Shown here one piece after another: positions 42,183 to 52,110 of a stretch of 64,000 nucleotides of DNA. The DNA comes from Pilimelia terevasa (lineage in GTDB: Bacteria > Actinomycetota > Actinomycetes > Mycobacteriales > Micromonosporaceae). A program made the translations under genes and the position numbers. The number at the start of each line of letters is the position of its first letter. The first letter of the stretch is position 1. The DNA is taken from the NCBI RefSeq assembly GCF_014647915.1, contig NZ_BMQC01000005.1:1-64000 (forward strand), given 5' to 3'. Under the pieces are notes generated by a model. That model searched no databases and had not been told where the DNA came from. It worked only from the letters and a program-made list of their open reading frames with translations.

Positions 42183-42739
42183 CAGGAGCGGCCGAGGTAA
42201 CGGCCGTCGCGGGTGTCCACCTTGACCTTCTCGCCGGTGGTGATGAACAGCGGCACCTGGATCTCGGCGCCGGTCTCCACCGTGGCCGGCTTGGTGCCGC
42301 CCGTCGAGCGGTCGCCCTGCAGGCCCGGCTCGGTGTAGGTGACCTCCAGCATGACGGAGGTGGGCAGCTCGACGTACAGCACGACGCCCTCGTGGGTGGC
42401 CACCGTGGCGTTGGCCTCCGGGAGCAGGTAGTTGCGCGCGTCGGCGACCGTGGCGCCCGGGATGTGGATCTGGTCGAAGGTGTCCAGGTCCATGAACACG
42501 AAGTCGTCGCCGTCGGCGTACAGGTACTGCATGGTCCGCTTGTCGACCGTCGCGGTCTCGACCTTGGTGCCGGCGTTGAACGTCTTGTCGACGACCTTGC
42601 CGCTCAGCACGTGCTTGAGCGTGGTGCGCACGAACGCGGGGCCCTTGCCCGGCTTGACGTGCTGGAACTCGACGACGGACCACAGCTCCTTGTCGAGGTT
42701 GAGCACCATGCCGTTCTTGAGGTCGTTGGTCGAAGCCAT
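42182..42739 (-). CDS. efp: Elongation factor P
   Basis: Relieves ribosome stalling at polyproline. 185 aa, three beta-barrel domains. The tip loop is [11 protein letters not shown] with Lys32 and a following proline, the actinobacterial type thought to work without lysylation. Targets are evident nearby: the proline-rich protein at 58180-60966 would depend on EF-P (inference). Confidence 0.97.
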   Translation of the reverse strand: MASTNDLKNGMVLNLDKELWSVVEFQHVKPGKGPAFVRTTLKHVLSGKVVDKTFNAGTKVETATVDKRTMQYLYADGDDFVFMDLDTFDQIHIPGATVADARNYLLPEANATVATHEGVVLYVELPTSVMLEVTYTEPGLQGDRSTGGTKPATVETGAEIQVPLFITTGEKVKVDTRDGRYLGRS

Positions 42740-42860
42740 GTCTGTGTGGGCCGTCCTGCTCGTGTGGGATGGGACCGGAGTCGTCGCTGGCCACGGTCTG
42801 ACGCTGCCCGTGAACGGCCCAAATTCTAGCCCCGCGGCGGCCGTCGCGCCGCACCGGCCT

Positions 42861-43301
42861 TCAGGCGTCGGCGAGCCGGTTGGCCAGGTGGGTGAGGGCC
42901 AGGACGTACCCGTCGGTGCCCAGCCCGCAGATGACCCCGGCGGCGACGGCCGAAACCACCGAGTGGTGCCGGAACGCCTCACGCGCATGGATGTTGGACA
43001 GGTGTACCTCGACCAGCGGCGCGGTCAGCATCGCGCAGGCGTCCCGGACGGCGACCGAGTAGTGCGACCAGGCGGCCGGGTTGAGCACCACCGGGACGGC
43101 GGCGTCGGCGGCCTCGTGCAGCCAGCCGACCAGCTCGTGCTCGGCGTCGGTCTGCCGCACCCGGACGGCCAGGCCGCGCGCGCGGCCGGCGGCCTCGCAC
43201 AGCGCCGCCAGTTCGGCGTACGAGGTGAGGCCGTAGATGTCGGTCTGCCGCGTCCCCAGCCGCCCGAGGTTGACCCCGTTGAGTACCCACACCTCGCGCA
43301 C
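42861..43301 (-). CDS. aroQ: 3-dehydroquinate dehydratase, type II
   Basis: Third shikimate step. 146 aa, dodecameric flavodoxin-like family: [46 protein letters not shown] and [18 protein letters not shown] with the catalytic His. Three GTG codons are close together; I use 43301, but 43310 is equally possible. It lies 110 bp downstream of aroB and 121 bp upstream of efp. Confidence 0.94.
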   Translation of the reverse strand: MREVWVLNGVNLGRLGTRQTDIYGLTSYAELAALCEAAGRARGLAVRVRQTDAEHELVGWLHEAADAAVPVVLNPAAWSHYSVAVRDACAMLTAPLVEVHLSNIHAREAFRHHSVVSAVAAGVICGLGTDGYVLALTHLANRLADA

Positions 43302-43411
43302 CGCGTCCACCCTTCGCCAGCCGGTCGCACCAGTACACCACCGCCGCACCCGCGCCCGCCCGCCCCGGCGCGCGGCGGGTCGCGGCGGGCGCCGGCCGAG
43401 CGGTCGCCGGC

Positions 43412-44482
43412 TCAGCCGGCGACAGCGGCGTAGGCCGCCGCCAGCGTCGACTCGGGCGGGGCGGTGAGGATCGTCGGCGCCGCCAGCGCGTCGAGGACGA
43501 CGAAGCGCAGCGCCCCGGCGCGGGCCTTCTTGTCGACCGCCATGACCTGCCGCAGCCGCGGCCAGGCGTCGGCGGCGTACGTCGTCGGCAGGTCCAGCAG
43601 GCGCAGGGTCCGGGCGTGCCGCGCGGCTGTTTCGGCGTCGAGCCTGCCGGCCAGGTGGCCGAGGGCGGCGGCGAAGACCAGGCCGACGGCGACGGCGTCG
43701 CCGTGCCGCCAGCGGTACCCCTGCACCTGCTCGATCGCGTGCGCGAGCGTGTGCCCGTAGTTGAGGATCTCCCGCCGCCCGGACTCGCGCAGGTCGCCGG
43801 CCACCACCTCGGCCTTGACCCGGACCGCCCGGACCACCAGCTCGTGCAGCGCCGCCGAGCGCGGGTCGACGGCGGCGGCCGGGTCGGCCTCCACCAGGTC
43901 CAGGATGGCCGGGTCGGCGATGAAGCCGCACTTGACGACCTCGGCCAGGCCGGCGCGCAGGTCCGCGGGCGGCAGCGTGTCCAGCAGGTCCACGTCGGCC
44001 AGGACCCCGGCCGGCGGGTGGAACGCGCCGACGAGGTTCTTGCCGGCGGCGGTGTTCACGCCCGTCTTGCCGCCGACCGCGGCGTCCACCATGCCCAGCA
44101 GGCTGGCCGACACCGGCACCCACCGCACGCCGCGCAGCCAGCTCGCCGCCGCGTACCCCGCCAGGTCCGTCACCGCGCCCCCGCCGACGCCGACGACGAC
44201 GTCGGTCCGGGTGAAGGCGGCCGCGCCGAGGGCGTCCCACACGTCGGCCGCCACCGCGACCGTCTTGCCCGCCTCGGCGTCGGGCACCTCGACCGGCAGC
44301 GGGCGCACGCCCGCCGCCCGCAGCCCGTCGGCCACCTCGGCCGCGCGCGCGGCCAGCGGCGCGGCGTACACCACCGCGGCCTGCGCCGCCCCCGGCACCA
44401 GCCCCGCGACGTCGGCCAGCAGGCCCCGGCCGACCACCACGTCGTACGGGCGCTCGCCGCCCACCTCGATCACGCTTCGCAC
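43412..44482 (-). CDS. aroB: 3-dehydroquinate synthase
   Basis: NAD-dependent cyclisation of DAHP. About 356 aa: [17 protein letters not shown], the PTSLL-type [37 protein letters not shown] and the metal His region [11 protein letters not shown]. The start is uncertain: GTG at 44482 or a TTG at 44494, both with weak ribosome-binding sites. It is normally adjacent to aroK; here about 5.8 kb of other genes separate them. Confidence 0.95.
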   Translation of the reverse strand: MRSVIEVGGERPYDVVVGRGLLADVAGLVPGAAQAAVVYAAPLAARAAEVADGLRAAGVRPLPVEVPDAEAGKTVAVAADVWDALGAAAFTRTDVVVGVGGGAVTDLAGYAAASWLRGVRWVPVSASLLGMVDAAVGGKTGVNTAAGKNLVGAFHPPAGVLADVDLLDTLPPADLRAGLAEVVKCGFIADPAILDLVEADPAAAVDPRSAALHELVVRAVRVKAEVVAGDLRESGRREILNYGHTLAHAIEQVQGYRWRHGDAVAVGLVFAAALGHLAGRLDAETAARHARTLRLLDLPTTYAADAWPRLRQVMAVDKKARAGALRFVVLDALAAPTILTAPPESTLAAAYAAVAG

Positions 44483-44566
44483 CGGTCCAGCCAACCATGC
44501 GGCCGGTCGGGCGATGCGGGCCGGGGCGACCGGTTTCGCCGGCCGGGACGGGGATATGCCGTGGAG

Positions 44567-45307
44567 ATGAGACCACTACGGGGGCGGGCGCCGGCCGGCG
44601 CCGCGCTGGCGGGGGCGGTTCTGGCGGGGACGGTCCTGGCGGGCGTGGCCGGCGGCGGTCCCGCGGCGGCGGCCGGGGCGCTGCGGGCGAGCTGGTCGTT
44701 CGACACGCCGGTGGGCGGCGGGTACCGCGACTCCTCCGGGGGCGGCCACGGCCTGCGCGCGGTCGCCCGGTACGGCGGCCGGGTCGCGGCGGTGAGCCGC
44801 CCGCCGGGTCGCGCCGTGGCGTTCCCCGCGCGCTGCCCCGGCGCCTGCGCCCGGGCGATTCTGCAGACCCCGCACGCGGCGTCCCTCAACCCCGGCACCG
44901 CGCGGATCCGCTGGGGCGGCCTCGTGCGGCTGGCCCGCGGCCAGGCCGGCGGGGGGCAGAACCTCGTCCAGAAGGGGTACGCCGACCGCGGCGGCCAGTA
45001 CAAGCTCCAGGTCGACGGCGCCGCGGGCCGGCCGAGCTGCGCGGTCGTCGGCACCGGGGCGGGCCGGACCCACCTGGCGCTGGCGGCGGTGTCGGTGGCC
45101 GACGGCGCGTGGCACGGGGTGCAGTGCGGCCGCTCGGGGACGGCGCTGGTGATCTGGGTCGACGGCGTGCCGCGGGGCCGGGCGCGGGTGCCGGCGGGGC
45201 TGGCCATCCGCCCCACCGCCCCCGTGCGCCTCGGCGGCAAGGGCGTGTCGCTCGGCAACGACCAGTTCCACGGCGCGCTCGACCACGTCTGGATCCGCAT
45301 CGGCTGA
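44567..45307 (+). CDS. Secreted LamG-like (concanavalin-type) protein, copy 1
   Basis: 246 aa: a signal peptide (Ala/Gly/Val-rich, ending near [10 protein letters not shown]), then a single jelly-roll domain. LWSFDT-type opening, [17 protein letters not shown], the [15 protein letters not shown] edge, [19 protein letters not shown] and the terminal [15 protein letters not shown] are typical LamG_3 features. No catalytic domain is attached. It is paralogous to the next gene. It is divergent from aroB with a 72-bp gap. Carbohydrate or surface binding is inferred only. Confidence 0.75.
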   Translation: MRPLRGRAPAGAALAGAVLAGTVLAGVAGGGPAAAAGALRASWSFDTPVGGGYRDSSGGGHGLRAVARYGGRVAAVSRPPGRAVAFPARCPGACARAILQTPHAASLNPGTARIRWGGLVRLARGQAGGGQNLVQKGYADRGGQYKLQVDGAAGRPSCAVVGTGAGRTHLALAAVSVADGAWHGVQCGRSGTALVIWVDGVPRGRARVPAGLAIRPTAPVRLGGKGVSLGNDQFHGALDHVWIRIG

Positions 45308-45327
45308 CGGGCGCGCACAATGTGCCT

Positions 45328-46107
45328 ATGCGTACATTCCAGACAGGCAAGGTGCTGACCCCGGGCGCTGCTTCGTCCCGCCGCGGTCGCGGCGCGGCCG
45401 CCGCCCTGCTGGCGTCCGCTCTCGCGGCCGTCGGCGTGCTGCCGGCCGGGCCCGCCCAGGCGGCGCCGCGCCAGGTGGCCCGCTGGTCGTTCGACTCCGC
45501 GGCCGCCCCGATGACCTACCGCGACTCCACGGGCAACGGCCACACCCTGCGCCCGCTGACCCGCCACGGCGGCCGCGCCGTGCCGGTGCTGCACGCGCCG
45601 GGCCGGGCGCTGCTCTTCCCGTGGCCGTGCGCCGGGGCCGGCGTCGAGTGCCCGAAGGCGGCGCTGACCACCGCCGGGACCGCGGACCTCAACCCGGGGA
45701 CGGCCGCGATCCGGTACAGCGCGCTGGTCAAGCTGCCGCTGTACCGGCGCGGTACGCCGCAGGTGGTGCTCACCAAGGGCTACGGCAACGCCGGCGGCTC
45801 GTACAAGATGCAGCTCGACCCCCGGGGGATCCCGGGCTGCATCCTGTTCCGCACCGGGACCGGCGAGGTCTACGGCGCGGGCGCCGGCCCGACCGTCGCC
45901 GACTCCGTCTGGCACCGGATCGAGTGCCTGCGGGACCGCACGGCGCTGGTGCTGCTCGTCGACGGGGTGCAGCGGCAGCGGTCGCCGATCCCGCGGGCGC
46001 TGTCGGTCGCCAACGCGGCGCCGCTGGTCGTCGGGGCGCGCAACACCCACGACCGCAACGACCAGTTCAACGGCTACCTGGACGACGTGCGGATCACGAT
46101 CGGCTGA
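45328..46107 (+). CDS. Secreted LamG-like (concanavalin-type) protein, copy 2
   Basis: 259 aa, starting 20 bp after copy 1. The signal peptide ends near GPAQAAPRQ. The domain aligns throughout with copy 1: WSFDS, YRDSTGNGHTLRPLTRHGG, DLNPGTAAIRYSALVKL, KGYGNAGGSYKMQL against [40 protein letters not shown]. Cysteine positions are shared. The pair probably arose by tandem duplication and forms one transcript. Confidence 0.75.
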   Translation: MRTFQTGKVLTPGAASSRRGRGAAAALLASALAAVGVLPAGPAQAAPRQVARWSFDSAAAPMTYRDSTGNGHTLRPLTRHGGRAVPVLHAPGRALLFPWPCAGAGVECPKAALTTAGTADLNPGTAAIRYSALVKLPLYRRGTPQVVLTKGYGNAGGSYKMQLDPRGIPGCILFRTGTGEVYGAGAGPTVADSVWHRIECLRDRTALVLLVDGVQRQRSPIPRALSVANAAPLVVGARNTHDRNDQFNGYLDDVRITIG

Positions 46108-46129
46108 CCGTCGGCGCCCAGGCGGCGGC

Positions 46130-46990
46130 TCACGGGGCGGCGGACCCCTGGGCGGCGGATTCCGCGGCGGGGGGTACCGCGGGGACGGACCCCGGGCCGG
46201 CGGCGCCCCGGGCGGCGATGAACGCGGCCATCCCGTCCAGCACGACCGCCAGGCCCTCGGTGAAGGTGTCGCGGGCCTGCTGTTCGAGGTACGGGGCGTC
46301 GGGGTCGGGGACGTCGTGGGCGGTCGGCTCGAAGCTGGTGATGGTCGGGTACCGGGCCCGGTACTCGGGGCTGGTGACCATGGACTCCAGGTAGCCGGCG
46401 CGGGTCGTCCACCAGTCGGTCTCGCTGATCCCGGTGACCCGCTCGGCGGCCCGCGCCTCGGCCATCGACGCGGCGGCGCCGCGGACGAACGTGTGCAGGG
46501 TGCCCACCAGCCGGGTGATGTCCAGGCCCGACAGGCCCAGCCCGGCGAAGACCCGCGACTGGGCCTCGTACGAGTCCAGCTCGTGCGGCCCGAGCACCGA
46601 CCGGGTGGCCGAGATCTGGAGCAGCCACGGGTGCCGGACGTGGAACTCCCACGAGGCGTGCGCGCCGGCCGTCGCGGCGGCCCGCCAGCCCTGCGCGTAG
46701 GGCAGGTCGCGGTCGGCGTCGGCGAGCACCCGGTCGACCATGAGGTCCAGCAGCTCCTCCTTGCCGGGGACGTACGTGTAGAGGGCCATCGCCGTGCGGC
46801 CGAACCGGGCGGCGACGGCCCGCATCGACACCTCGGCCAGCCCCTCGGCGTCGGCGATGTCGATGGCCGCCCGGACGATCTCCTCCAGCGACAGCCCGGG
46901 CCGGGGGCCGCGGCGCGGCGGGGCCGGCGCGCTCCCCCACAGCAGCGCCATCGTCCGGGCCGGATCGCCCTGGCCGACGTAGGTGACCAT
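46130..46990 (-). CDS. TetR-family transcriptional regulator
   Basis: 286 aa. The N-terminal HTH (about residues 35-80: LEEIVRAAIDIADAEGLAEVSMRAVAARFGRTAMALYTYV, quoted in part) is typical of the TetR_C_1-like group with a long C-terminal ligand domain. The tail is Ala/Pro-rich. The ATG at 46990 follows GGGAGGTCCGC. It is divergent from the UvrA-like gene, and two identical palindromes lie between them, so it most likely represses that operon. Confidence 0.9.
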   Translation of the reverse strand: MVTYVGQGDPARTMALLWGSAPAPPRRGPRPGLSLEEIVRAAIDIADAEGLAEVSMRAVAARFGRTAMALYTYVPGKEELLDLMVDRVLADADRDLPYAQGWRAAATAGAHASWEFHVRHPWLLQISATRSVLGPHELDSYEAQSRVFAGLGLSGLDITRLVGTLHTFVRGAAASMAEARAAERVTGISETDWWTTRAGYLESMVTSPEYRARYPTITSFEPTAHDVPDPDAPYLEQQARDTFTEGLAVVLDGMAAFIAARGAAGPGSVPAVPPAAESAAQGSAAP

Positions 46991-47095
46991 GCGGACCTCC
47001 CCTCTCCCGGCGGCCCACCGCGACCGCCCGCGCCCGGCCGCGTGCCGGGTGACCCGAGCTTTCCACACCGCGGGCACCGGCCGCGCCAGAGAACT

Positions 47096-47138
47096 CTTTA
47101 CAGCGTAAAGTAACGTGCTAACATATTACAGCGTAAAC
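47096..47138. promoter_or_regulatory. Paired TetR operators and promoter of the uvrA-like operon
   Basis: The palindrome TTACAGCGTAA occurs exactly twice, at 47098-47108 and 47126-47136, 28 bp apart. The first is extended to CTTTACAGCGTAAAG. A -35-like TTTACA (47097-47102) and a -10-like TAACAT (47119-47124) lie on the plus strand, so binding of the adjacent TetR protein would cover the promoter. The region is strikingly AT-rich. Confidence 0.7.
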
Positions 47139-47160
47139 AGTTTCCGGCGGAAGGTGCCCC

Positions 47161-49422
47161 GTGTCCACAGCGTCCCCGTACGGTCACATCGAGGTCCGCG
47201 GCGCCCGCGAGAACAACCTGCGCGGCGTCGACGTCGACATCCCCAAGCGCGCCCTCACCGTCTTCACCGGCGTGTCGGGCTCCGGCAAGTCCAGCCTCGT
47301 CTTCGGCACCATCGCCGCCGAGTCCCAGCGCCTGATCAACGAGACGTACACCGCGTTCATCCAGTCCTTCATGCCCCGGCAGGCCCGGCCCGAGGTCGAC
47401 TCGCTGCGCCACCTGGGCGCCGCCATCGTCGTGGACCAGGAGCGGATGGGCGCCAACTCCCGCAGTACCGTCGGCACCGCCACCGACGCCTACGCGCTGC
47501 TCCGGCTCGTGTTCAGCCGGGCCGGCGAGCCGCACCTGGGCGGCGCGCACCTGTTCTCGTTCAACGACCCGCAGGGCATGTGCCCGCGCTGCGCGGGCGG
47601 CGGGCAGGTGTCCGACGTCGACGTCGACGCGCTGGTCGACCGGCGGCTGTCGCTGAACGAGGGCGCCATCACCTACCCGGGCTTCGGCGTCGACTCGTGG
47701 TACTGGAAAATCTTCGCCGAGTCCGGCTACTTCGACCCCGACACCAGGCTGGACGACTACACCGGGGACCAGTGGGAGCGGCTGCTGCGCGGCCCGGAGA
47801 CCAAGCTCAGGATCGGCACGATGAACCTCACCTACGAGGGCCTCATCCCGAAGATCAGCCGGCTGCACCTGGGCAGGGACGTCGAGACCCTCCAGCCGCA
47901 CATCCGCGCCGCCGTCGCGCGGGCGGCCACGTTCGCCGCCTGCCCGGACTGCGCCGGCACCCGCCTGCACGCCGCCGCCCGGTCCTGCCGGATCGCCGGC
48001 CGCTCCATCGCCGACTGCGCCGCGATGCAGGTCAGCGACCTGGCGCAGTGGCTCGGCACGCTCTCCGACGCGCGGGTCGCGCCGCTGGTCGCCGCCCTGC
48101 GGGCCAGCCTGGACAACCTGACGGAGATCGGCCTGGGCTACCTGTCCCTGGACCGGCCCGCCGGCACGCTGTCCGGCGGCGAGGCGCAGCGGGTCAAGAT
48201 GGTCCGCCACCTCGGCTCGCCCCTGACCGACGTCACGTACGTCTTCGACGAGCCGACCGTCGGCCTGCACCCGCACGACATCGACCGGATGAACGGCCTG
48301 CTGCGCCAGCTCCGGGACAAGGGCAACACGGTGCTCGTGGTCGAGCACAAGCCCGAGGTGATCGCCATCGCCGACCACATCGTGGACCTCGGCCCCGGCG
48401 CGGGCGCCGCGGGCGGGCGCGTCGTCTACGCGGGAGACGCCGCGGGGCTGCGCGCGGCCGGCACCCGCACCGGCGACCACCTCGAACGGCACACCGAGGT
48501 GAAGGCGGCCGTCCGCCGGCCCACCGGCGCGGTCACCATCACCGGCGCGCGCCGGCACAACCTGCGCGACGTCACCGTGGACGTGCCCACCGGCGTCCTG
48601 ACCGCCGTCACCGGCGTCGCCGGGTCCGGCAAGAGCACCCTCGTCCACACCTACCTGCCCCGGGCCGCCGACGTCACCGTCGTGGACCAGTCGGCGATCC
48701 GCGGCTCCCGCCGGTCCAACCCGGCCACGTACACCGGACTGCTCGACGGCGTGCGCAAGGCGTTCGCCAAGGCCAACGGCGTACCGGCGGCCCTGTTCAG
48801 CGCCAACTCCGCCGGCGCCTGCCCCGAGTGCAAGGGCCTCGGGGTGATCTACACCGACCTGGCGTTCATGACCGGCGTGGCCAGCGTGTGCGAGGGGTGC
48901 GAGGGCCGGCGGTTCACCGCCGAGGTACTCGGCTACCCGCTGCGCGGGGCGACGATCACCGACGTCCTGGCCATGCCCGTGGCCGCCGCCCGGGACTTCT
49001 TCACCGAGCGGCCGGTCCGGGCGGCGCTGGACCGGCTCGTCGACGCCGGCCTGCCCTACCTGACCCTCGGACAGCCGCTGCACACGCTGTCCGGCGGCGA
49101 GCGCCAGCGGCTCAAGCTCGCGGTCCACCTGGCCGGCACCGCCGACACGTTCGTCCTGGACGAGCCCACCTCCGGCCTGCACATGGCCGACGTGGCCCAG
49201 CTCGTCGCGCTGCTGGACCGGATCGTCGACGGCGGCCGGACCGTGGTGGTCATCGAGCACCACCTCGACGTCGTCGCGCGCGCGGACTGGGTGATCGACC
49301 TCGGCCCCGGCGCCGGGCACGACGGCGGGTCGGTGGTGTTCGCCGGTACGCCCGCCGACCTCGCCGACGCCGACACCCCGACCGGCCGGCACCTGCGCAA
49401 GCGGCTCGGGGCGCGGGCATGA
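47161..49422 (+). CDS. UvrA-like ABC ATPase (drug-resistance / UvrA2 type)
   Basis: 753 aa, shorter than repair UvrA (about 950). Two ABC modules: Walker A GVSGSGKSS, signature LSGGEAQR, DEPTVGLHPHD; then GVAGSGKST, LSGGERQR, DEPTSGLH. Zinc-knuckle cysteines are kept (CPRC, CPDC, CPEC, CEGC). Shortened UvrA paralogues such as DrrC protect producers from DNA-binding drugs, but the substrate here is unknown. GTG start with GGAAGG upstream. Its stop overlaps the next gene. No membrane segments, so it is not a transporter by itself. Confidence 0.88.
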   Translation: MSTASPYGHIEVRGARENNLRGVDVDIPKRALTVFTGVSGSGKSSLVFGTIAAESQRLINETYTAFIQSFMPRQARPEVDSLRHLGAAIVVDQERMGANSRSTVGTATDAYALLRLVFSRAGEPHLGGAHLFSFNDPQGMCPRCAGGGQVSDVDVDALVDRRLSLNEGAITYPGFGVDSWYWKIFAESGYFDPDTRLDDYTGDQWERLLRGPETKLRIGTMNLTYEGLIPKISRLHLGRDVETLQPHIRAAVARAATFAACPDCAGTRLHAAARSCRIAGRSIADCAAMQVSDLAQWLGTLSDARVAPLVAALRASLDNLTEIGLGYLSLDRPAGTLSGGEAQRVKMVRHLGSPLTDVTYVFDEPTVGLHPHDIDRMNGLLRQLRDKGNTVLVVEHKPEVIAIADHIVDLGPGAGAAGGRVVYAGDAAGLRAAGTRTGDHLERHTEVKAAVRRPTGAVTITGARRHNLRDVTVDVPTGVLTAVTGVAGSGKSTLVHTYLPRAADVTVVDQSAIRGSRRSNPATYTGLLDGVRKAFAKANGVPAALFSANSAGACPECKGLGVIYTDLAFMTGVASVCEGCEGRRFTAEVLGYPLRGATITDVLAMPVAAARDFFTERPVRAALDRLVDAGLPYLTLGQPLHTLSGGERQRLKLAVHLAGTADTFVLDEPTSGLHMADVAQLVALLDRIVDGGRTVVVIEHHLDVVARADWVIDLGPGAGHDGGSVVFAGTPADLADADTPTGRHLRKRLGARA

Positions 49423-50237
49423 CCGTCCTGGTGACCGGCGCCACCGGCAGCGTCGGCCGGCTGGTGGTGGACGCCCTGCGCGCCCTCGGCGCCCCGGTGC
49501 GGGCGCTGACCCGGGACCCGGCCGCGGCGGCCCTGCCGCCGGAGGTCGAGGTGCTCCGCGGCCGGGTGACCGAGCCGGCGACACTGGGCCGGGCGCTGTC
49601 CGGCGTGGACGCGATGTACCTGGCGCCGCAGTCCGCCACGGCCGCGGCCACGGTGGCGGCGGCGCGCGCGGCCGGTGTCCGGCACGTGGTGGACCTGTCC
49701 GGCGAGCCCGGCAGCGAGTGGCACCCGGTGGCGCGGGCGGTCGAGGCCGGCGGCGGGTCCTGGACGCACCTGTGGCCGGGCGAGTTCATCGAGAACGTGG
49801 CGATGTGGGCGCCGCAGCTCCGCGGCGGGGACACGGTCCGCGACGCGCACCCCGAGGCCGTCAACTCCCCGGTCGCCATGGCCGACATTGCGGCGGTGGC
49901 CGCGCGGGTGCTCACCGAGCCGGGCCACGCCGGCCGGTCCCTGCTGCTGACCGGGCCGGCCGCGCTCAGCCGCCGGGACCGCCTGCGGGAGCTGGCCGGG
50001 GCGCTGGGCCGCCCGCTGGAGTACCGCGAGGTCGCCCCCGCCGAGGCGGCCGAGGTCCTGCGTCCGGTCATGGGACCCTACGCCGGCTGGTACGTGGCGA
50101 CCGTGGGCAGCCTGGTCGCGCATCCGCAGCCGGTGTCGCCGGTACTGGGCACGCTGGTGCCCGCGCCGACGACCCTGGCGGACTGGGCGCGGGCCCACGC
50201 GGCGGTCTTCGCCCGCGCGCCGGCCTCGGCGCGCTGA
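49419..50237 (+). CDS. NmrA-like NAD(P)-binding oxidoreductase
   Basis: 272 aa, atypical short-chain dehydrogenase of the NmrA/QorB type: Rossmann motif LVTGATGSVG, variable substrate half with HLWPGEFIENVAMW. It starts at an ATGA overlap with the UvrA-like gene, so both are co-translated under the TetR regulator. It could reduce or sense a quinone-like compound; this is inference from family and context. Confidence 0.8.
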   Translation: MTVLVTGATGSVGRLVVDALRALGAPVRALTRDPAAAALPPEVEVLRGRVTEPATLGRALSGVDAMYLAPQSATAAATVAAARAAGVRHVVDLSGEPGSEWHPVARAVEAGGGSWTHLWPGEFIENVAMWAPQLRGGDTVRDAHPEAVNSPVAMADIAAVAARVLTEPGHAGRSLLLTGPAALSRRDRLRELAGALGRPLEYREVAPAEAAEVLRPVMGPYAGWYVATVGSLVAHPQPVSPVLGTLVPAPTTLADWARAHAAVFARAPASAR

Positions 50238-50320
50238 CCGCCGCCGCGCACGCCGCCGGCCACGGGGCGGCGGTCTGCGCGGCGGCGGCACGCACCTGCT
50301 TTCTCCGGCCGCTGGCGGGC

Positions 50321-50827
50321 TCAGCGGCCGAGGTGGGCGCGGACCTCCGCCACGATCTGCTCGGGCGTGCGGCCGTCGGTGCGGACCGTGTGCGCGGCCA
50401 CCTCGGCGTACAGCGGCCGGCGCAGCTCCAGCAGGTGCCGCAGCGTGGCGCGCGGGTTGACGGCGAGCAGCGGGCGGCCCGACCCGAGGCCGATGCGGGA
50501 CATCGCGTCGGGCAGGTCCACCGACAGGTACACGACCGGGTGGCCGGCCAGCGCGGCCCGGGTCCGCGCGTCCAGCACCGCGCCGCCGCCCAGCGACAGG
50601 ACTCCCGCGTGCCCGGCCAGCGCCGCGGCCACCGCCGCCCGCTCCCGCTCCCGGAAGTACGCCTCGCCGTCGTCGACGAAGACCTCCGGGATCGGGCGGC
50701 CCTCGGCGGCCTCGACGTCGGCGTCGGTGTCCCGGTAGGGCAGTCCCAGCGCCGCGGCCAGCGCCGCCCCGACCGTCGACTTCCCGGCGCCGGGCGGCCC
50801 GACGAGCACGCAGACCGGGCCGCTCAC
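50321..50827 (-). CDS. aroK: Shikimate kinase
   Basis: Phosphorylates shikimate. 168 aa: Walker [37 protein letters not shown], the GGGAVLD segment and the lid RPLLA. The GTG start overlaps the aroC stop (GTGA). The next gene in the usual order, aroB, is displaced to 44482 by the inserted block. Confidence 0.95.
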   Translation of the reverse strand: MSGPVCVLVGPPGAGKSTVGAALAAALGLPYRDTDADVEAAEGRPIPEVFVDDGEAYFRERERAAVAAALAGHAGVLSLGGGAVLDARTRAALAGHPVVYLSVDLPDAMSRIGLGSGRPLLAVNPRATLRHLLELRRPLYAEVAAHTVRTDGRTPEQIVAEVRAHLGR

Positions 50828-51999
50828 GCGATGACCAGGTTCGCCCGGTACGCCGCCAGGTTGCGGCTGATCTCGGCCACCGAGTCGCCGCCGAACTTCT
50901 CCGTCGCCGCCTCCGCCAGGACCAGCGCCACCATCGACTCGGCGACCACCGCCGCGGCCGGTACCGCGCACACGTCCGAGCGCTGGTGGATGGCCGCGGC
51001 CGGCGCGCCCGTGGCGATGTCCACGGTGGCCAGAGCCCGGCTCAGCGAGGAGATCGGCTTCATCGCCGCCCGGACCCGCAGCCGCTGGCCCGTCGTCATC
51101 CCGCCCTCCAGCCCCCCGGCGCGGTCGGTGCGCCGCCGGACGCCCGCGGGCGAGGGCTCCATCTCGTCGTGCGCGGCCGACCCCCGGGACCGGGCCTGGG
51201 TGAACGCGTCGCCGATCTCCACGCCCTTGATCGCCTGGATGGACATCAGCGCCATCGCCAGCCGCGCGTCCAGCTTGCGGTCCCACTGGACGTGGCTGCC
51301 CAGACCCGGCGGCACCCCGTACGCCAGGACCTCCACGACGCCGCCGAGGGTGTCGGCGTCCTCCTTGGCGGCGTCGACCTCGGCGACCATGGCGGCGCTG
51401 GCCGCCGGGTCGGCGCAGCGCAGCGGGTCGGCGTCGACGCGCGCCCGGTCGCCGGGGCCGGGGGCCGCGCCGTCGGGGACGGCGACCGCGCCGAGCGCCA
51501 CCACGTGCGACACGATCTCGACGCCGAGCGCCTGGCGGAGCAGCGCCTTGGCGACGGTGCCGACGGCGACGCGCGCGGCGGTCTCGCGGGCGCTCGCCCG
51601 CTCCAGGATCGGCCGGGCGTCCGCGTGGCCGTACTTCTGCATCCCCGCCAGGTCGGCGTGGCCGGGGCGGGGGCGGGTCAGGGGCGCGTTGCGGGCGAGG
51701 CCGGCGAGGATCTCCGGGTCGACGGGGTCGGCCGCCATGACCGTCTCCCACTTCGGCCACTCGGAGTTGGCCACCCGGACGGCGACGGGGCTGCCCATGG
51801 TGCGCCCGTGCCGGACGCCGCCGACCATCTCGACGACGTCGCGCTCGAAGCTCATCCGCGAACCCCGGCCGTACCCGAGCCGGCGCCGGGCCAGCTCGTC
51901 GGCGATCTCGGTGCTGGTGATCTGCACCCCGGCCGGTACGGCGTCCAGGATCGCCACCAGCGCCGGTCCGTGCGACTCACCCGCGGTCATCCAACGCAT
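50824..51999 (-). CDS. aroC: Chorismate synthase
   Basis: FMN-dependent final step to chorismate. 391 aa: [63 protein letters not shown] (quoted in part) and GGMTTGQRL. The ATG at 51999 is preceded by AAGGGGTGGG. It is separated from aroE by 111 bp, a region without a visible gene. Confidence 0.96.
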   Translation of the reverse strand: MRWMTAGESHGPALVAILDAVPAGVQITSTEIADELARRRLGYGRGSRMSFERDVVEMVGGVRHGRTMGSPVAVRVANSEWPKWETVMAADPVDPEILAGLARNAPLTRPRPGHADLAGMQKYGHADARPILERASARETAARVAVGTVAKALLRQALGVEIVSHVVALGAVAVPDGAAPGPGDRARVDADPLRCADPAASAAMVAEVDAAKEDADTLGGVVEVLAYGVPPGLGSHVQWDRKLDARLAMALMSIQAIKGVEIGDAFTQARSRGSAAHDEMEPSPAGVRRRTDRAGGLEGGMTTGQRLRVRAAMKPISSLSRALATVDIATGAPAAAIHQRSDVCAVPAAAVVAESMVALVLAEAATEKFGGDSVAEISRNLAAYRANLVIA

Positions 52000-52110
52000 G
52001 TCCCACCCCTTTCCCCCCAAGTCTCCCAGGCCACCCCGCGCCCGTGAGCCACCCCCCACCGCCTCCGCGCGGCAGCCGCCGCGGGCGCGCCGGCCCGGCG
52101 GCGTTCGAGG

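Noticed and set aside
47161-49422. Canonical excinuclease subunit UvrA
   Set aside because: About 200 residues shorter than repair UvrA and paired with a TetR regulator; more likely a UvrA-like paralogue.
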